This document shows, piece after piece, positions 27,952 through 37,878 of a DNA stretch of 64,000 bases; the first letter of the stretch is position 1; the number at the start of each line of letters is the position of its first letter. A program made the position numbers and the translations under genes. The notes beneath the pieces were generated by a model. That model had not been told where the DNA came from and did no database searches. It saw nothing but the letters and a program-made list of their open reading frames with translations. This DNA comes from Bacillota bacterium (GTDB taxonomy: Bacteria; Bacillota; Clostridia; Clostridiales; Clostridiaceae), in the NCBI GenBank assembly GCA_021781745.1, contig JAJXWH010000018.1, positions 33,817 through 97,816 of the forward strand. The letters run 5' to 3'.

Positions 27952-29124
27952 TTAACCAGTTACCAGTTTTAAGAAACTTTCCCCATTCTTTATTTTTTCT
28001 ACATTTAATATTTCTGCTATTGTTTGCCCCATATCTGCAAAAGAATTTCGAGTTCCTAAATTAACATTTTCTCTTAAGTTCTTTCCATATGCTAGAAATG
28101 GAACATATTCTCTACTATGATCTGTTCCTGGCATTGTGGGATCACAGCCATGATCTGCTGTGATAAATAAAATATCACTTTCTTTTATTGAATCAATAAT
28201 TTCCTTTAACCTAACATCGAATTCTTCTAAACCATTGGCATACGCTTTAAAATCATTTCGGTGACCCCATTTCATATCAAAATCAACCAAATTAGTAAAT
28301 ATTAAGCCTCTATTGTCTTTTTTCATGTACTCGATGGTTTTATCTACGCCATCCATGTTATCTTTAGTATGAATTGCTTCTGTAATTCCTTGGCCACAGA
28401 AAATGTCTTCTATTTTACCAACAGCAATTACATCCAAACCACTATTTTTAATTTTATTTAAAACAGTATCATGTGGAGGCATTAATGAGAAGTCTCTTCT
28501 ATTTGGTGTTCTCGTAAAATTCCCTGGTTCTCCAAGGAAAGGCCTTGCTATTACTCTTGCAACAGCGTGTTCTCCTTTTAACATTTCCCTTGCTGTCTCA
28601 CACATTTTATATAATTCATTTAAAGGAACTACTTCCTCATGAGCTGCTATTTGAAAAACACTATCTGCTGATGTATAAACAATAACACTACCGTTTTTCA
28701 TTTGTTCTTCACCTAGCTCATCTAATATAGCTGTACCTGATGCTGGTTTATTTCCTATAACCTTTCTTCCAGTTAATCTTTCAAATTGTTCAATCAAATC
28801 ATTTGGAAAACCATTGGGGTAAGTTGGAAATGCTACTTCTGATACAATACCACCCATTTCCCAATGACCTGTTGTCGTATCTTTACCATTGGATGCTTCA
28901 CTAAATCTTGCATAGCATCCTAGTGGTGTTTCACACTTTTCCACACCTGCAATACCTTCAATATTTCCAAGCCCCAGCTTAACCATGTTAGGTAGGTTTA
29001 ATCCCCCTACTGCCTTAGATACATTTCCAATTGTATTTGCTCCAACATCTCCAAATTTCTCTGCATCTGGCATTGCTCCCATGCCAACACTATCTAAAAC
29101 TATCCATATAACTCTATTTACCAT
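27952..29124 (-). CDS. deoB: phosphopentomutase
   Basis: A 390-residue phosphopentomutase of the alkaline-phosphatase superfamily; interconverts (deoxy)ribose-1-phosphate and 5-phosphate. Seen: metal site VIWIVLDSVGMGAMPDA, catalytic threonine region GKDTTTGHWEM, and the metal-binding FITADHGCDPTMPGTDHSRE segment. It supplies the substrate of deoC in the same operon. RBS AGGAGG precedes the ATG. A heptad-repeat hairpin separates it from pdp. Confidence 0.97.
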   Translation of the reverse strand: MVNRVIWIVLDSVGMGAMPDAEKFGDVGANTIGNVSKAVGGLNLPNMVKLGLGNIEGIAGVEKCETPLGCYARFSEASNGKDTTTGHWEMGGIVSEVAFPTYPNGFPNDLIEQFERLTGRKVIGNKPASGTAILDELGEEQMKNGSVIVYTSADSVFQIAAHEEVVPLNELYKMCETAREMLKGEHAVARVIARPFLGEPGNFTRTPNRRDFSLMPPHDTVLNKIKNSGLDVIAVGKIEDIFCGQGITEAIHTKDNMDGVDKTIEYMKKDNRGLIFTNLVDFDMKWGHRNDFKAYANGLEEFDVRLKEIIDSIKESDILFITADHGCDPTMPGTDHSREYVPFLAYGKNLRENVNLGTRNSFADMGQTIAEILNVEKIKNGESFLKLVTG

Positions 29125-29142
29125 AAAAAAACCTCCTTCTTT

Positions 29143-29220
29143 TAGTTAAGAGTTAAAAGTTAATGATGAAACGCTAAGCGTTTATTTAAAAATTCATATA
29201 ACAATTGTTAACTTTTAACT
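29143..29220. repeat. heptad-arm hairpin element between pdp and deoB
   Basis: Left arm AGTTAAG AGTTAAA AGTTAAT; right arm TGTTAAC TTTTAAC T. A small core hairpin AAACGCTAAGCGTTT (29169-29183) sits inside. The right end runs into the pdp stop codon. Confidence 0.7.
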
Positions 29221-30523
29221 ATCTAATTACTCCATAAATTAAAGGAATATCTTTAGGACTTTCTTTTGCAATATGATAACTTTCAATTATATTTTTTCCT
29301 GCTTTTTTAATTTTACTTTCATCATTTGCGTGTATATAAGCTAAAGTCTCACCTTTTAATACTTTATCTCCTCTTTTTTTGTTTAGAACTACTCCAACGG
29401 CTAAATCCACAGAATCTTCTTTAGTGGCTCTTCCCGCACCAAGTTCCATTGCTATAAGACCTATATGCTGTGAATCAATTTTAGTAACGTAACCATCCTC
29501 TTCACTTTTTACTTCAACAATATGTTTTGCTTTTGGCAAAAGTTCAGTATTATCCACTTGATTAGGATTTCCGCCTTGAGAAGCAATAAATTCTTTTAAT
29601 TTTACTAATGCTGATTTATCTTCAATAACTTTAAGTAGCATTTGCCTTGCCTCTTCTATAGTTTGTGCCTTTTTCGCTAATACTACCATATTACTTCCAA
29701 GAGTTAAGCACAATTCTAATAAATCCTCAGGACCAGCACCATTTAATGTGTCTATAGCTTCTTTCACTTCTAACGCATTTCCAATAGCAAAACCTAATGG
29801 TTGATCCATATCAGATATTACAGCTACTGTGTTTCTGCCAACATTCTTACCAATGCTAACCATTGCTTTAGCAAGTTCTTTTGCGCTTTCAAAAGATTTC
29901 ATAAAAGCCCCATCACCAATTTTAACATCTAGTACAATTGCATCTGCTCCTGCAGCTATTTTTTTACTCATTATACTTGATGATATAAGAGATATGTTTT
30001 CAACTGTTCCAGTTACATCCCTTAATGCATATAGTTTCTTATCTGCTGGTGCTAAGTCTGCAGTTTGAGCCATAATTGCTATTTTGTTCTCATTTACATT
30101 CTTTATAAATTTATCTTCACTTATTTCAACTGAAAATCCATCAAAAGATTCTAATTTATCTATAGTACCACCAGTATGACCAAGGCCTCTTCCTGACATT
30201 TTTGCAACTGGGATTCCAAGTGCTGCAACCATTGGTGTAAGAACTAGCGTTGTGGTATCACCAACTCCACCAGTACTATGTTTATCTACTTTTATTCCTT
30301 CTATATTTGATAAGTCAAGAATATCTCCAGAATTAACCATTGCCATTGTAAGATCCGAAGTCTCTCTCATATTCATTTCTTGAAAACAAATTGCCATAAG
30401 TAGAGCCGATACTTGATAATCTGGAATACTCCCTTTTGTATAATTTTGTACGAAAAAATTAATTTCCTCTGTAGTAAGCTCCTGACCATTTCTTTTTTTA
30501 CTTATAATATCTATCATCTTCAT
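29219..30523 (-). CDS. pdp: pyrimidine-nucleoside phosphorylase
   Basis: A 434-residue pyrimidine-nucleoside phosphorylase (thymidine/uridine), family of DeoA/Pdp. Seen: the phosphate/nucleoside motif [33 protein letters not shown], and C-terminal domain [16 protein letters not shown]. Length 434 and the 10-residue KNRGQ-like start [13 protein letters not shown] fit Firmicute Pdp. RBS GGGGTG precedes the first ATG. It feeds deoB with sugar-1-phosphates. Confidence 0.96.
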   Translation of the reverse strand: MKMIDIISKKRNGQELTTEEINFFVQNYTKGSIPDYQVSALLMAICFQEMNMRETSDLTMAMVNSGDILDLSNIEGIKVDKHSTGGVGDTTTLVLTPMVAALGIPVAKMSGRGLGHTGGTIDKLESFDGFSVEISEDKFIKNVNENKIAIMAQTADLAPADKKLYALRDVTGTVENISLISSSIMSKKIAAGADAIVLDVKIGDGAFMKSFESAKELAKAMVSIGKNVGRNTVAVISDMDQPLGFAIGNALEVKEAIDTLNGAGPEDLLELCLTLGSNMVVLAKKAQTIEEARQMLLKVIEDKSALVKLKEFIASQGGNPNQVDNTELLPKAKHIVEVKSEEDGYVTKIDSQHIGLIAMELGAGRATKEDSVDLAVGVVLNKKRGDKVLKGETLAYIHANDESKIKKAGKNIIESYHIAKESPKDIPLIYGVIR

Positions 30524-30541
30524 AAAATCACCCCGTTAACT

Positions 30542-30612
30542 CAGTTAACAGTTAACAATTAACAGTTAACTGTTATATCTGGTTATATATTTTTAATAGT
30601 TAATTGTTTATA
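30542..30612. repeat. heptad-arm hairpin element between deoC and pdp
   Basis: Left part CAGTTAA CAGTTAA CAATTAA CAGTTAA CTGTTAT, 7-nt period; the right arm is decayed (AATAGTTAATTGTTTATATG). It lies just before the pdp ribosome site on the minus strand. Confidence 0.6.
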
Positions 30613-30656
30613 TGCTATTCGCCTTAATTTTCTTATATTTTCAACAATAAATATAG

Positions 30657-31307
30657 TTACTTACTTTCATTAACTATAGCGATACTTGCGCTAGCACCTA
30701 TTCTGCTTGCGCCTGCATTTATCATCTCCATTGCTGTCTTAAAGTCTCTAATTCCTCCTGATGCTTTAACACCTAGACTTTCTCCAACTGTCTTTCTCAT
30801 GAGTGCAATATCCTCTTTTGTTGCACCGCCAGCTCCAAAGCCAGTTGATGTTTTAACAAAATCAGCCTTTGCCTCTTTAGCTATTTCACAAGCTTTAACT
30901 TTTTCTTCATCTGTTAATAAACAAGTTTCGATTATTACTTTTACTATGGCTTTTCCTTTTGCAGCATTTACTACTGCTTCAATATCTTCTTTGAGAAGAT
31001 TATAATTTTTATCTTTTAATGCTCCAACATTTATAACCATATCTATTTCTGTAGCACCATTCTCAATTGCTTGACTTGTTTCAAATGCTTTACCTTCCTT
31101 AGTCATCGCTCCTAATGGAAATCCAACTACTACGCAAGTTTTTACATCACTTCCTGCAAGTTCAGTACTTACTAATTTTGCGTGACATCCATTCACACAA
31201 ACAGATGCAAACTTATATTCTTTTGCTTCTTTACAAAGTCTCTTTACATCTTCTACTATCGCCTCAGGTTTTAATATTGTATGATCTATAAATTTAGCTA
31301 TATCCAT
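30657..31307 (-). CDS. deoC: deoxyribose-phosphate aldolase
   Basis: A 216-residue class I aldolase that splits 2-deoxyribose-5-phosphate into glyceraldehyde-3-phosphate and acetaldehyde. Seen: [10 protein letters not shown] start, [41 protein letters not shown], Schiff-base lysine in [14 protein letters not shown] and [13 protein letters not shown]. It is the last step of deoxynucleoside catabolism and first enzyme gene after the transporter in the operon. Confidence 0.97.
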   Translation of the reverse strand: MDIAKFIDHTILKPEAIVEDVKRLCKEAKEYKFASVCVNGCHAKLVSTELAGSDVKTCVVVGFPLGAMTKEGKAFETSQAIENGATEIDMVINVGALKDKNYNLLKEDIEAVVNAAKGKAIVKVIIETCLLTDEEKVKACEIAKEAKADFVKTSTGFGAGGATKEDIALMRKTVGESLGVKASGGIRDFKTAMEMINAGASRIGASASIAIVNESK

Positions 31308-31429
31308 TTCTTTTTCTCCTTTTACTTTCTAAACTTTTTAGAAAAATTAATACATTATATTTAATTTAGTCTATATTCAAGCTATGAATTATTTATATTT
31401 AAGTTTTACTTTATTTAATAAATAAAGTT

Positions 31430-32386
31430 TTACCTTTTTCCTGAATCAAATGGTTCTCCCTCTGCCTTTGGTGCTTGCGATGATTTTGAGAATATCACAA
31501 GAGCAAGTAAAGTAGCAATATAAGGGAATACTTTTAGTACTACGGAAGGAATGGATCCAAGTGCTGGTATAACTTGTGATACATTAGCTATTGTTGTTGC
31601 AACTCCAAAAAATACTGTGGCTCCAAGAATTCCAAGTGGTTTCCATTGTCCAAATATTAAAGCTGCTAATGCTAAAAATCCAAGTCCTGCAACACTACCA
31701 TTAAATTCACCTGAATATGTTACAAGTATTATTGCACCTGAAAGTGAAGATAATCCACCTGATAGTAAAACACCAATGTAACGCATACGGTAAACATTGA
31801 TTCCTGCAGCATCAGCTGCTTGAGGATGCTCTCCACAGGCTCTTAATCTCAATCCAAATCTTGTTTTATATATTAAGAAAGTACTTAATATTAATATTGC
31901 GAATGCAAGCCATGTAGTTATATATGTTTTCTTAAAAAATAAATCTCCTAATATAGGTATTTGCGAAAATACTGGAATATCTATTGGGTAAAACCCATTT
32001 GTAATTCTTATACGTCCACTTCCTGAGATAGTTCTTGCTAAAAATATAGTTAAAGCTCCTGCTATCATATTAATAGCCGTACCACTAATTACTTGATTCG
32101 CATTTAAATTTATGCTTGCAAACGCATGTAAAAGAGAAAATAGCATTCCAATTACAATAGCTGCAATCAAACCTATCCATAGAGGAAGAGTACTGCCTGG
32201 AGCAAAAACATCTTGCAATTTTAAAATTGTTAAAGCGCCTGAAAATGAACCTATAATCATAAATCCATCAAGTCCAATATTAATTACTCCACTTCTTTCA
32301 CAATATAATGCTCCAAGTGCAGTCATAAGTAAAGGAATTGTGTATGCTATGGCATATGGAAAAATTTGCTGTAATATTTCCCACAT
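31430..32386 (-). CDS. nucleoside ABC transporter permease
   Basis: A 318-residue permease of the branched-chain/BMP-associated type (YufQ/NupP-like), with about nine hydrophobic segments and the coupling segment ACGEHPQAADAAGINVYRMRY. An upstream in-frame extension to 32407 exists, but GGGGGAG 8 nt before the ATG at 32386 selects the shorter start, 1 nt after the preceding stop. With the other permease, ATPase and lipoprotein it forms a nucleoside importer. Confidence 0.93.
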   Translation of the reverse strand: MWEILQQIFPYAIAYTIPLLMTALGALYCERSGVINIGLDGFMIIGSFSGALTILKLQDVFAPGSTLPLWIGLIAAIVIGMLFSLLHAFASINLNANQVISGTAINMIAGALTIFLARTISGSGRIRITNGFYPIDIPVFSQIPILGDLFFKKTYITTWLAFAILILSTFLIYKTRFGLRLRACGEHPQAADAAGINVYRMRYIGVLLSGGLSSLSGAIILVTYSGEFNGSVAGLGFLALAALIFGQWKPLGILGATVFFGVATTIANVSQVIPALGSIPSVVLKVFPYIATLLALVIFSKSSQAPKAEGEPFDSGKR

Positions 32387-32387
32387 A

Positions 32388-33584
32388 TTACTTCTCCCCC
32401 TTATCATTTATTTCTTCACTATCGCTAAGTTTTTCAGAGTCTTTACTTACCTCATCATTAATTAATGTCACTTCATTATTTACATTTTCAGTTGGTAATA
32501 TACCAGTTCCACCATTATTGCCTGCTTTATTTGCAGCAGCCATAGCTCTTCTATGTTTTATTTTATTAACTATTATTGGCACTGCTGCACTTATAGCTGC
32601 AAAATATATTATAATTGCTATTATTGTATCTGCTATTTCTGGTGGAATACTTGTATTTGCATTCATAAATCCTTTTCCAGAATATAAAAGTCCAAAGAAA
32701 ATAGCTGATATAAGAATACCTATTGGATTATTAGCACCAAGCAATGATACTGCTATTCCGTCATATCCTTGAGAAGGTAATACACCAATTTGAATATTAG
32801 AAGCATTCCCTAAATATTGAGTTACTCCTGCAAGTCCCGAAAGACCTCCTGCTATCATCATTGCAATAATTATATTTTTATTTACCGACATTCCAGCATA
32901 CTCTGCTGCAAATTTGTTAAATCCAACTGCCTTTAATTCATATCCTAAGACTGTTTTATTTAATATAAATGCTATAATTATAACCGCTAAAATTGCTATA
33001 AGAATACCTATGTTAATATAAGAACCTGAAAATAAATCCGAAATCCAATTAGCTCTTAAAGACGCTATCTCTGGTATATTTTTTGACTCTGTTTCAGTTG
33101 AACCCTTAATATAAGTTGGTATTGCATAATACACGATCCAATAACAAACCCAATTCATCATAATTGCAGAAACTACTTCATTTACATTAAACTTAGCTTT
33201 TAATAATCCAGGCACAAATGCCCAAATTGCTCCGGCTAAAGTTCCTACAACTATCATGAAAAGTAGTAGAACTGGTCTTGACATGCTTGCATTATATATT
33301 AATCCTATTATTGTTGCACAAAATCCCCCAAAAAGCATTTGTCCAGGCGCTCCAATATTAAAAAGTCCAGTTTTAAATGCAAATCCTACTGAAAGACCAG
33401 TAAGTATCAATGGAGTCGCTGTTGCTAATGTATCTCCAATTCTAGATATATTTTTTAGTCCACCTTGAAATAAATAAGAATATCCTTCTACAGCATTATC
33501 TCCAATGATAAACATTAAAATTGCTCCTGCAATTAATCCAAGTATAACTGCAAGTATAGAATTTAAAGCTTCTTTCTTATTCAT
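32388..33584 (-). CDS. nucleoside ABC transporter permease
   Basis: A 398-residue permease (YufP/NupO-like) with about ten transmembrane segments, coupling segment KAVGFNKFAAEYAGMSVNK, and a long hydrophilic Asn/Asp/Glu/Ser-rich C-terminal tail of ~60 residues. The gene overlaps the end of the ATPase by 8 nt. The tail is longer than I expect in this family. Confidence 0.93.
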   Translation of the reverse strand: MNKKEALNSILAVILGLIAGAILMFIIGDNAVEGYSYLFQGGLKNISRIGDTLATATPLILTGLSVGFAFKTGLFNIGAPGQMLFGGFCATIIGLIYNASMSRPVLLLFMIVVGTLAGAIWAFVPGLLKAKFNVNEVVSAIMMNWVCYWIVYYAIPTYIKGSTETESKNIPEIASLRANWISDLFSGSYINIGILIAILAVIIIAFILNKTVLGYELKAVGFNKFAAEYAGMSVNKNIIIAMMIAGGLSGLAGVTQYLGNASNIQIGVLPSQGYDGIAVSLLGANNPIGILISAIFFGLLYSGKGFMNANTSIPPEIADTIIAIIIYFAAISAAVPIIVNKIKHRRAMAAANKAGNNGGTGILPTENVNNEVTLINDEVSKDSEKLSDSEEINDKGEK

Positions 33585-35106
33585 GCGACTTTCCTCCTTT
33601 TTGAATTCCAGCCATCATTAAGCCGATTTCATTTTCATTTGTTTCAGAGGCATTTACTATTCCTATTAATTCTCCACTATTTATAATTGCAATTCTATCT
33701 GATAAGTTCATAACTTCGCTAAGTTCTAAGGATACAAGCAGTACTGCTTTTCCCGAATTCCTTTGTTCCACAAGTCTCTTATGAATGTATTCTATTGATC
33801 CTACATCTAGTCCTCTAGTTGGTTGAACAGCTATTAATAACTCAGGATTTAATTCAACTTCACGTCCAATTATAGCTTTTTGTTGATTACCACCTGACAT
33901 TGTTCTCGCCATTGATGCTCCACCTTGACCTGATCTTACATCAAATGCTTTTATAATTTTTTCTGCATAATTGTGTATAGCATCCTTTTTTAATAAGCCA
34001 TGCTTTGAAAATGGTTCTCTATCATAGATTTCTAAAACCATATTATTTTCAATTGTATAATCTAAAACTAATCCTCTTTTTTGGCGATCTTCTGGAATAT
34101 GGGCTATTCCCTTGTTAATACGCTTACGTATTGAAGTATTAGTTATATCTTCATTTTTAAAATATACTTTTCCTGATTTTACAGCTCTCATACCAGTAAT
34201 AGCTTCAATTAATTCAGTTTGACCATTACCTTCAACTCCTGCTATTCCAACAATTTCTCCTGCTTTTACTTCTAATGAGAAATTCTTAACTCCAAGTACT
34301 TTCTTATTATTAAAAACAGAAAGATCTTCTATTTTTAAAACTACATCTCCTGGTTCCTTATATTTCTTGTCAACCTTAAAGCTTACAGGTCTCCCAACCA
34401 TCATTTCTGCCATTTTTTGCTCTGATGTTACTTTTACTTCTACGCTTCCTATATATTTTCCACATCTAATAACCGTGCAGTAATCTGCTACAGCTTTAAT
34501 TTCTTTTAGTTTATGAGTTATTAATATAATAGACTTACCTTCATTAATAAGATTTTTCATAATTTTCATGAGTTCTTCAATTTCTTGCGGAGTAAGTACT
34601 GCTGTTGGCTCATCAAAAATTAATACTTCAGCATCTCTGTAAAGCATTTTAAGAATTTCAACTCTTTGTTGCATTCCAACTGATATATCCTCTATTTTCG
34701 CATATGGGTCAACTCTAAGTTCATATCTTTTAGATAATTCCTCTATCTTTTTAGCTGCACTTTTAATATCAACTGTTAATCCCTTTTTAGGCTCACAACC
34801 TAAAATTATATTTTCAGTAACTGTAAAATTTTCTACCAATTTAAAGTGTTGATGAACCATTCCTATTCCTAAATCATTAGCAACATTAGGATTAGATATT
34901 TTTACTTCCTTACCTCTTATCTTTATGATTCCCTCTTCAGGTTGATACATTCCAAAAAGCACTGACATTAAAGTAGATTTACCTGCACCATTTTCGCCAA
35001 GCAGTGCATGAATTTCACCTTTTTTTAGTCTAAGAGTAATGTTATCATTTGCCACTATACCTGGAAACTCTTTACGAATATTTAGCATCTCAACTACATA
35101 TTCCAT
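33577..35106 (-). CDS. nucleoside ABC transporter ATPase, two NBDs
   Basis: A 509-residue fused ABC ATPase. The first domain has GENGAGKSTLMSVL, signature ISVGMQQRVEILK and Walker B VLIFDEPTAVLT; the second has the degenerate Walker A GVEGNGQTELIE and signature MSGGNQQKAIIGRE, as in sugar/nucleoside importers (RbsA/YufO-like). ATG at 35106 follows GGAGGAG; the frame extends to 35124 with a poorer start. It works with the BMP lipoprotein encoded upstream. Confidence 0.94.
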   Translation of the reverse strand: MEYVVEMLNIRKEFPGIVANDNITLRLKKGEIHALLGENGAGKSTLMSVLFGMYQPEEGIIKIRGKEVKISNPNVANDLGIGMVHQHFKLVENFTVTENIILGCEPKKGLTVDIKSAAKKIEELSKRYELRVDPYAKIEDISVGMQQRVEILKMLYRDAEVLIFDEPTAVLTPQEIEELMKIMKNLINEGKSIILITHKLKEIKAVADYCTVIRCGKYIGSVEVKVTSEQKMAEMMVGRPVSFKVDKKYKEPGDVVLKIEDLSVFNNKKVLGVKNFSLEVKAGEIVGIAGVEGNGQTELIEAITGMRAVKSGKVYFKNEDITNTSIRKRINKGIAHIPEDRQKRGLVLDYTIENNMVLEIYDREPFSKHGLLKKDAIHNYAEKIIKAFDVRSGQGGASMARTMSGGNQQKAIIGREVELNPELLIAVQPTRGLDVGSIEYIHKRLVEQRNSGKAVLLVSLELSEVMNLSDRIAIINSGELIGIVNASETNENEIGLMMAGIQKGGKSHE

Positions 35107-35281
35107 AATTAGACTCCTCCTCATTCAAATTTATAATTAAAAAATTATATTTATAATTAATAATAGAGGATGACTTTCCTATCAGATTTAAATCTATTAA
35201 GATTACAAAACCTGTAGAAATGCATCCCCATTGCCATTTTATAGAATCCTAACTACACTGTTTTAGGAATTTAATTTTAAA

Positions 35282-36397
35282 TTATTTTATTAATGATCCA
35301 TCATTTTTATCATTAACTTTTACTGATCCATCCTTAAGTTTTGCAACTAAATCCTGAACTGTCTTCATTGTTTCATCACTCAAATTCGGATTTTTCTCTG
35401 GAATACCTACTGCATCCTTTGTAATATCAAATGTCAAAGTTTGACCACCTGGAAAGTTTCCTTCCTTTAATGCTTTAACCATGTTATAGCTTGCAGCATC
35501 AACCTTTTTCATTGCTGAAGTAAGAATTATTGATTTACCATTATCACCAACACCTTCTTGATATTGGTCTACGTCTACTCCTACAACCCAAACTTCTTTT
35601 CCAGCTTTAGCTCTATTTTTAGCTTCAGTTATAGCTCCAGCACCAACTCCACCAGCTGCACAGAATACAACTTTAACTCCTCTATCATACATTTGAGCTG
35701 CAAGTTGTTGTCCTGCTGCTACATCATTAAATGTACCTTGGTAAACTACATTTTCTGGTTTCATTGATATTTTAGTTCCTAAATTTTTATTAGCATATGC
35801 AACACCTTGTTGGAATCCCCAGTTATATTTTTGAACTGCTGGTATTTCCATACCCCCGATAAATCCAAATTCACCTTCTTTAATCTGAGCTGCAGCTGCT
35901 ACTCCTGCTATAAATCCTGATTGATGTTCAGCGAATAAAATAGAAACTGTATTATCTCCTACTTTATAATTCGGTGGTTGAGCTCCATCATTTGGAGTAC
36001 CATCTATTAAAACAAAATGTGCATCCTTATATTTGTCTTGAGCTTTAAAGATAGCTGTTTCAAACTTAAAACCTGGAGTAGCTATAAACTTGTATCCTGA
36101 ATCATAAAGATCTCCAATGTTCTTTAAATAATCTGCTTCAGTTTCACCTGTTGGTTTTAAATATTTTGTTTCTGTACCAAAATCAGCCTTAGTCTTTTCT
36201 AATCCTTCCCAGGTACCTTGGTTAAATGATTTATCGTCTATTGTTCCTGAGTCAGTTACCATACCAACCTTAATTTTTTCTTCTTTAGCGGTCTTATCTC
36301 CGCCTGTTCCATTACTTGATGATGAACTTCCACATCCAGCAAATAATGTTACTGTTATTGCTGAAATAGCTAATAATGATAATATTCTTTTTTTCAT
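35282..36397 (-). CDS. BMP-family nucleoside-binding lipoprotein
   Basis: A 371-residue basic membrane protein (BmpA/Med) family lipoprotein, the substrate-binding part of the nucleoside importer. Seen: lipoprotein signal MKKRILSLLAISAITVTLFAGC with the lipidated Cys22, a Ser/Gly linker, then IKVGMVTDSGTIDDKSFNQGTWEG, the family hallmark. It binds purine or pyrimidine nucleosides outside the membrane. RBS AGGAGG precedes the ATG. A 158-nt spacer with a CCTAA/TTAGG hairpin separates it from the ATPase, which may lower downstream expression relative to the lipoprotein. Confidence 0.95.
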   Translation of the reverse strand: MKKRILSLLAISAITVTLFAGCGSSSSSNGTGGDKTAKEEKIKVGMVTDSGTIDDKSFNQGTWEGLEKTKADFGTETKYLKPTGETEADYLKNIGDLYDSGYKFIATPGFKFETAIFKAQDKYKDAHFVLIDGTPNDGAQPPNYKVGDNTVSILFAEHQSGFIAGVAAAAQIKEGEFGFIGGMEIPAVQKYNWGFQQGVAYANKNLGTKISMKPENVVYQGTFNDVAAGQQLAAQMYDRGVKVVFCAAGGVGAGAITEAKNRAKAGKEVWVVGVDVDQYQEGVGDNGKSIILTSAMKKVDAASYNMVKALKEGNFPGGQTLTFDITKDAVGIPEKNPNLSDETMKTVQDLVAKLKDGSVKVNDKNDGSLIK

Positions 36398-36432
36398 TAA
36401 CCTTCCTCCTAAATATAATATTTAATATTTTA

Positions 36433-36453
36433 ACTCATGAAATTATCATGACT
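36433..36453. promoter_or_regulatory. imperfect palindrome upstream of BMP gene
   Basis: ACTCATGA and TCATGACT flank AATTA, forming an imperfect dyad about 36 nt before the BMP start codon. It could be an operator; no protein can be named from the sequence. Confidence 0.3.
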
Positions 36454-36558
36454 TAAATTTAATAAAGCAGTTATTATAATATTACTATTTTGTATTTATA
36501 ATATGTTAAATTTATTATACAAATATTACTTAATCTTATACCCCTTTGTATATCCTAT

Positions 36559-37575
36559 TTACAGCTTTTTTTCTGAACCTTTTACTACTATTTGCGGTGC
36601 AATAATTTGTCTTTTAACACCAACATCTTCAGTGTTACTAATAATTTCGCAAAGCATATCCATAGATGCCCTTCCTAAATCGATTGGAGAATCTTCTACA
36701 TATGTAATATTTAGCCCTACTATATCTAAGAAATCAATTTTATTAAAACCTATTATAGCTAAATCCTTAGGAATATCTTTATTTTGTTCCTTTAGTGCTT
36801 TTATTACTCCCATTGTCATCATATTGCTGCATACAAACAATGCTGTCGGGCGATCTTTTTCCTTAAGTAACTTTTTAGTTAATTCACATGACTTATCTAA
36901 TTTAAAATCCCCATAAAAAACATAGTTGCTTTTAAACGGAATATTATTTTCCTTTAATGCTTTCTTATATCCTTCTAACATATCCATTACTGGTTCAGAA
37001 CTTAATAATCCTGTCATAATTCCTATTTTAGTATGCCCTTCTTTTATCAACAAATTTGTTGCATCAAAGCTTCCTTGTACATTATCTACAAAAACTCCAT
37101 TTAACTTTGTGAAATTAACATCTGCTGAAACTAAAATTATTGGAATATTAAGATTATTGATTGTTTTCATATATTTTTCATTAAACTGCTCTGCTCCAAA
37201 ACCTGGAGTCATAATAACTCCTTTAATTCTTTGCTCCTTAAGTAAATTTAGAGCTCGTATCTCTTTTTCTAAAAAGTTATCAGTATTATATAAAATTATA
37301 TTTAAATCATTCTTTTCTGCGATCTCACTTATTCCTTTAATAATTTCTCCAAAATAAGCATTAGTTATATCTGGAACAATAACTCCAATTGTGTTAGTTT
37401 CACTTTTTGATAAACTTCGTGCTATTGCACTTGGAGTATAGTTCATTTCTTTTATTGCTGCTAATATTCTTTGCTTAGTATCTTCTTTAACATATCCTGA
37501 GCTATTAAGAACTCTCGAGACAGTCGCTGGTGATACTTTTGCTCTTTTAGCAATATCGCTAATTGTTACAGGCAT
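36559..37575 (-). CDS. LacI-family transcriptional regulator
   Basis: A 338-residue LacI/GalR regulator. Seen: N-terminal HTH MPVTISDIAKRAKVSPATVSRVLNSS, hinge helix near residue 50 (SAIARSLSKSETNTIG), and the periplasmic-binding-like effector domain. Position at the head of the nucleoside cluster suggests it senses a nucleoside or (deoxy)ribose phosphate. An upstream frame reaches 37626, but GAGGTGG before the ATG at 37575 sets the start, and the extension would cover the operator. No terminator is seen before the BMP gene, so it may be cotranscribed with it. Confidence 0.93.
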   Translation of the reverse strand: MPVTISDIAKRAKVSPATVSRVLNSSGYVKEDTKQRILAAIKEMNYTPSAIARSLSKSETNTIGVIVPDITNAYFGEIIKGISEIAEKNDLNIILYNTDNFLEKEIRALNLLKEQRIKGVIMTPGFGAEQFNEKYMKTINNLNIPIILVSADVNFTKLNGVFVDNVQGSFDATNLLIKEGHTKIGIMTGLLSSEPVMDMLEGYKKALKENNIPFKSNYVFYGDFKLDKSCELTKKLLKEKDRPTALFVCSNMMTMGVIKALKEQNKDIPKDLAIIGFNKIDFLDIVGLNITYVEDSPIDLGRASMDMLCEIISNTEDVGVKRQIIAPQIVVKGSEKKL

Positions 37576-37603
37576 AAAAATCCACCTCATTGCAAATTTT
37601 ATT

Positions 37604-37621
37604 TGTGGTATCGCTTCCACA
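37604..37621. promoter_or_regulatory. cre / LacI-type operator at regulator promoter
   Basis: On the minus strand TGTGGAAGCGATACCACA is an imperfect dyad with a CG centre. Its inner 14 nt, TGGAAGCGATACCA, match the CcpA cre pattern TGNAANCGNWNNCA at every fixed position. It begins 3 nt below the -10 box, over the start of transcription, so binding should repress. Confidence 0.65.
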
Positions 37622-37624
37622 TTC

Positions 37625-37653
37625 ATGATAATATATTAAGAATCTTATGTCAA
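37625..37653 (-). promoter_or_regulatory. promoter of the LacI-family regulator gene
   Basis: Perfect TTGACA (37648-37653, minus strand), 17-nt spacer, then TATCAT (37625-37630). It drives the regulator and possibly the entire nucleoside cluster. Confidence 0.65.
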
Positions 37654-37821
37654 TATTACTATTCATATCCTTATTTATGCTTTAGTTAATTGTGAAAAAC
37701 AAATTATATAACCTGTATCTACATTTAAAGCTGATTCTTAATATCATTACATCTAAATATGATATCTAATTTTACAAAAATATTTTAAAAAGATATTATT
37801 ATTTCTCTATTTCTAAGAAAT

Positions 37822-37865
37822 AGAAAAAGAGCAATCCTAAATACATATTACTTAGGTTACTCTCT
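37822..37865 (-). terminator. terminator of aminotransferase gene
   Basis: AGAG..CCTAA and TTAGG..CTCT pair with two mismatches and are followed by TTTTTCTATTTC on the minus strand, directly after the aminotransferase stop. Confidence 0.6.
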
Positions 37866-37878
37866 TATATCTTATGTT

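Noticed and set aside
32338..32772. 144-codon plus-strand frame opposite the nucleoside permeases
   Set aside because: Antisense shadow of two permease genes with clear family motifs and ribosome sites.
36398..36558. Purine or deoxyguanosine riboswitch before the BMP lipoprotein gene
   Set aside because: I could not find the conserved purine-riboswitch core or its three-way junction pairing in this leader.
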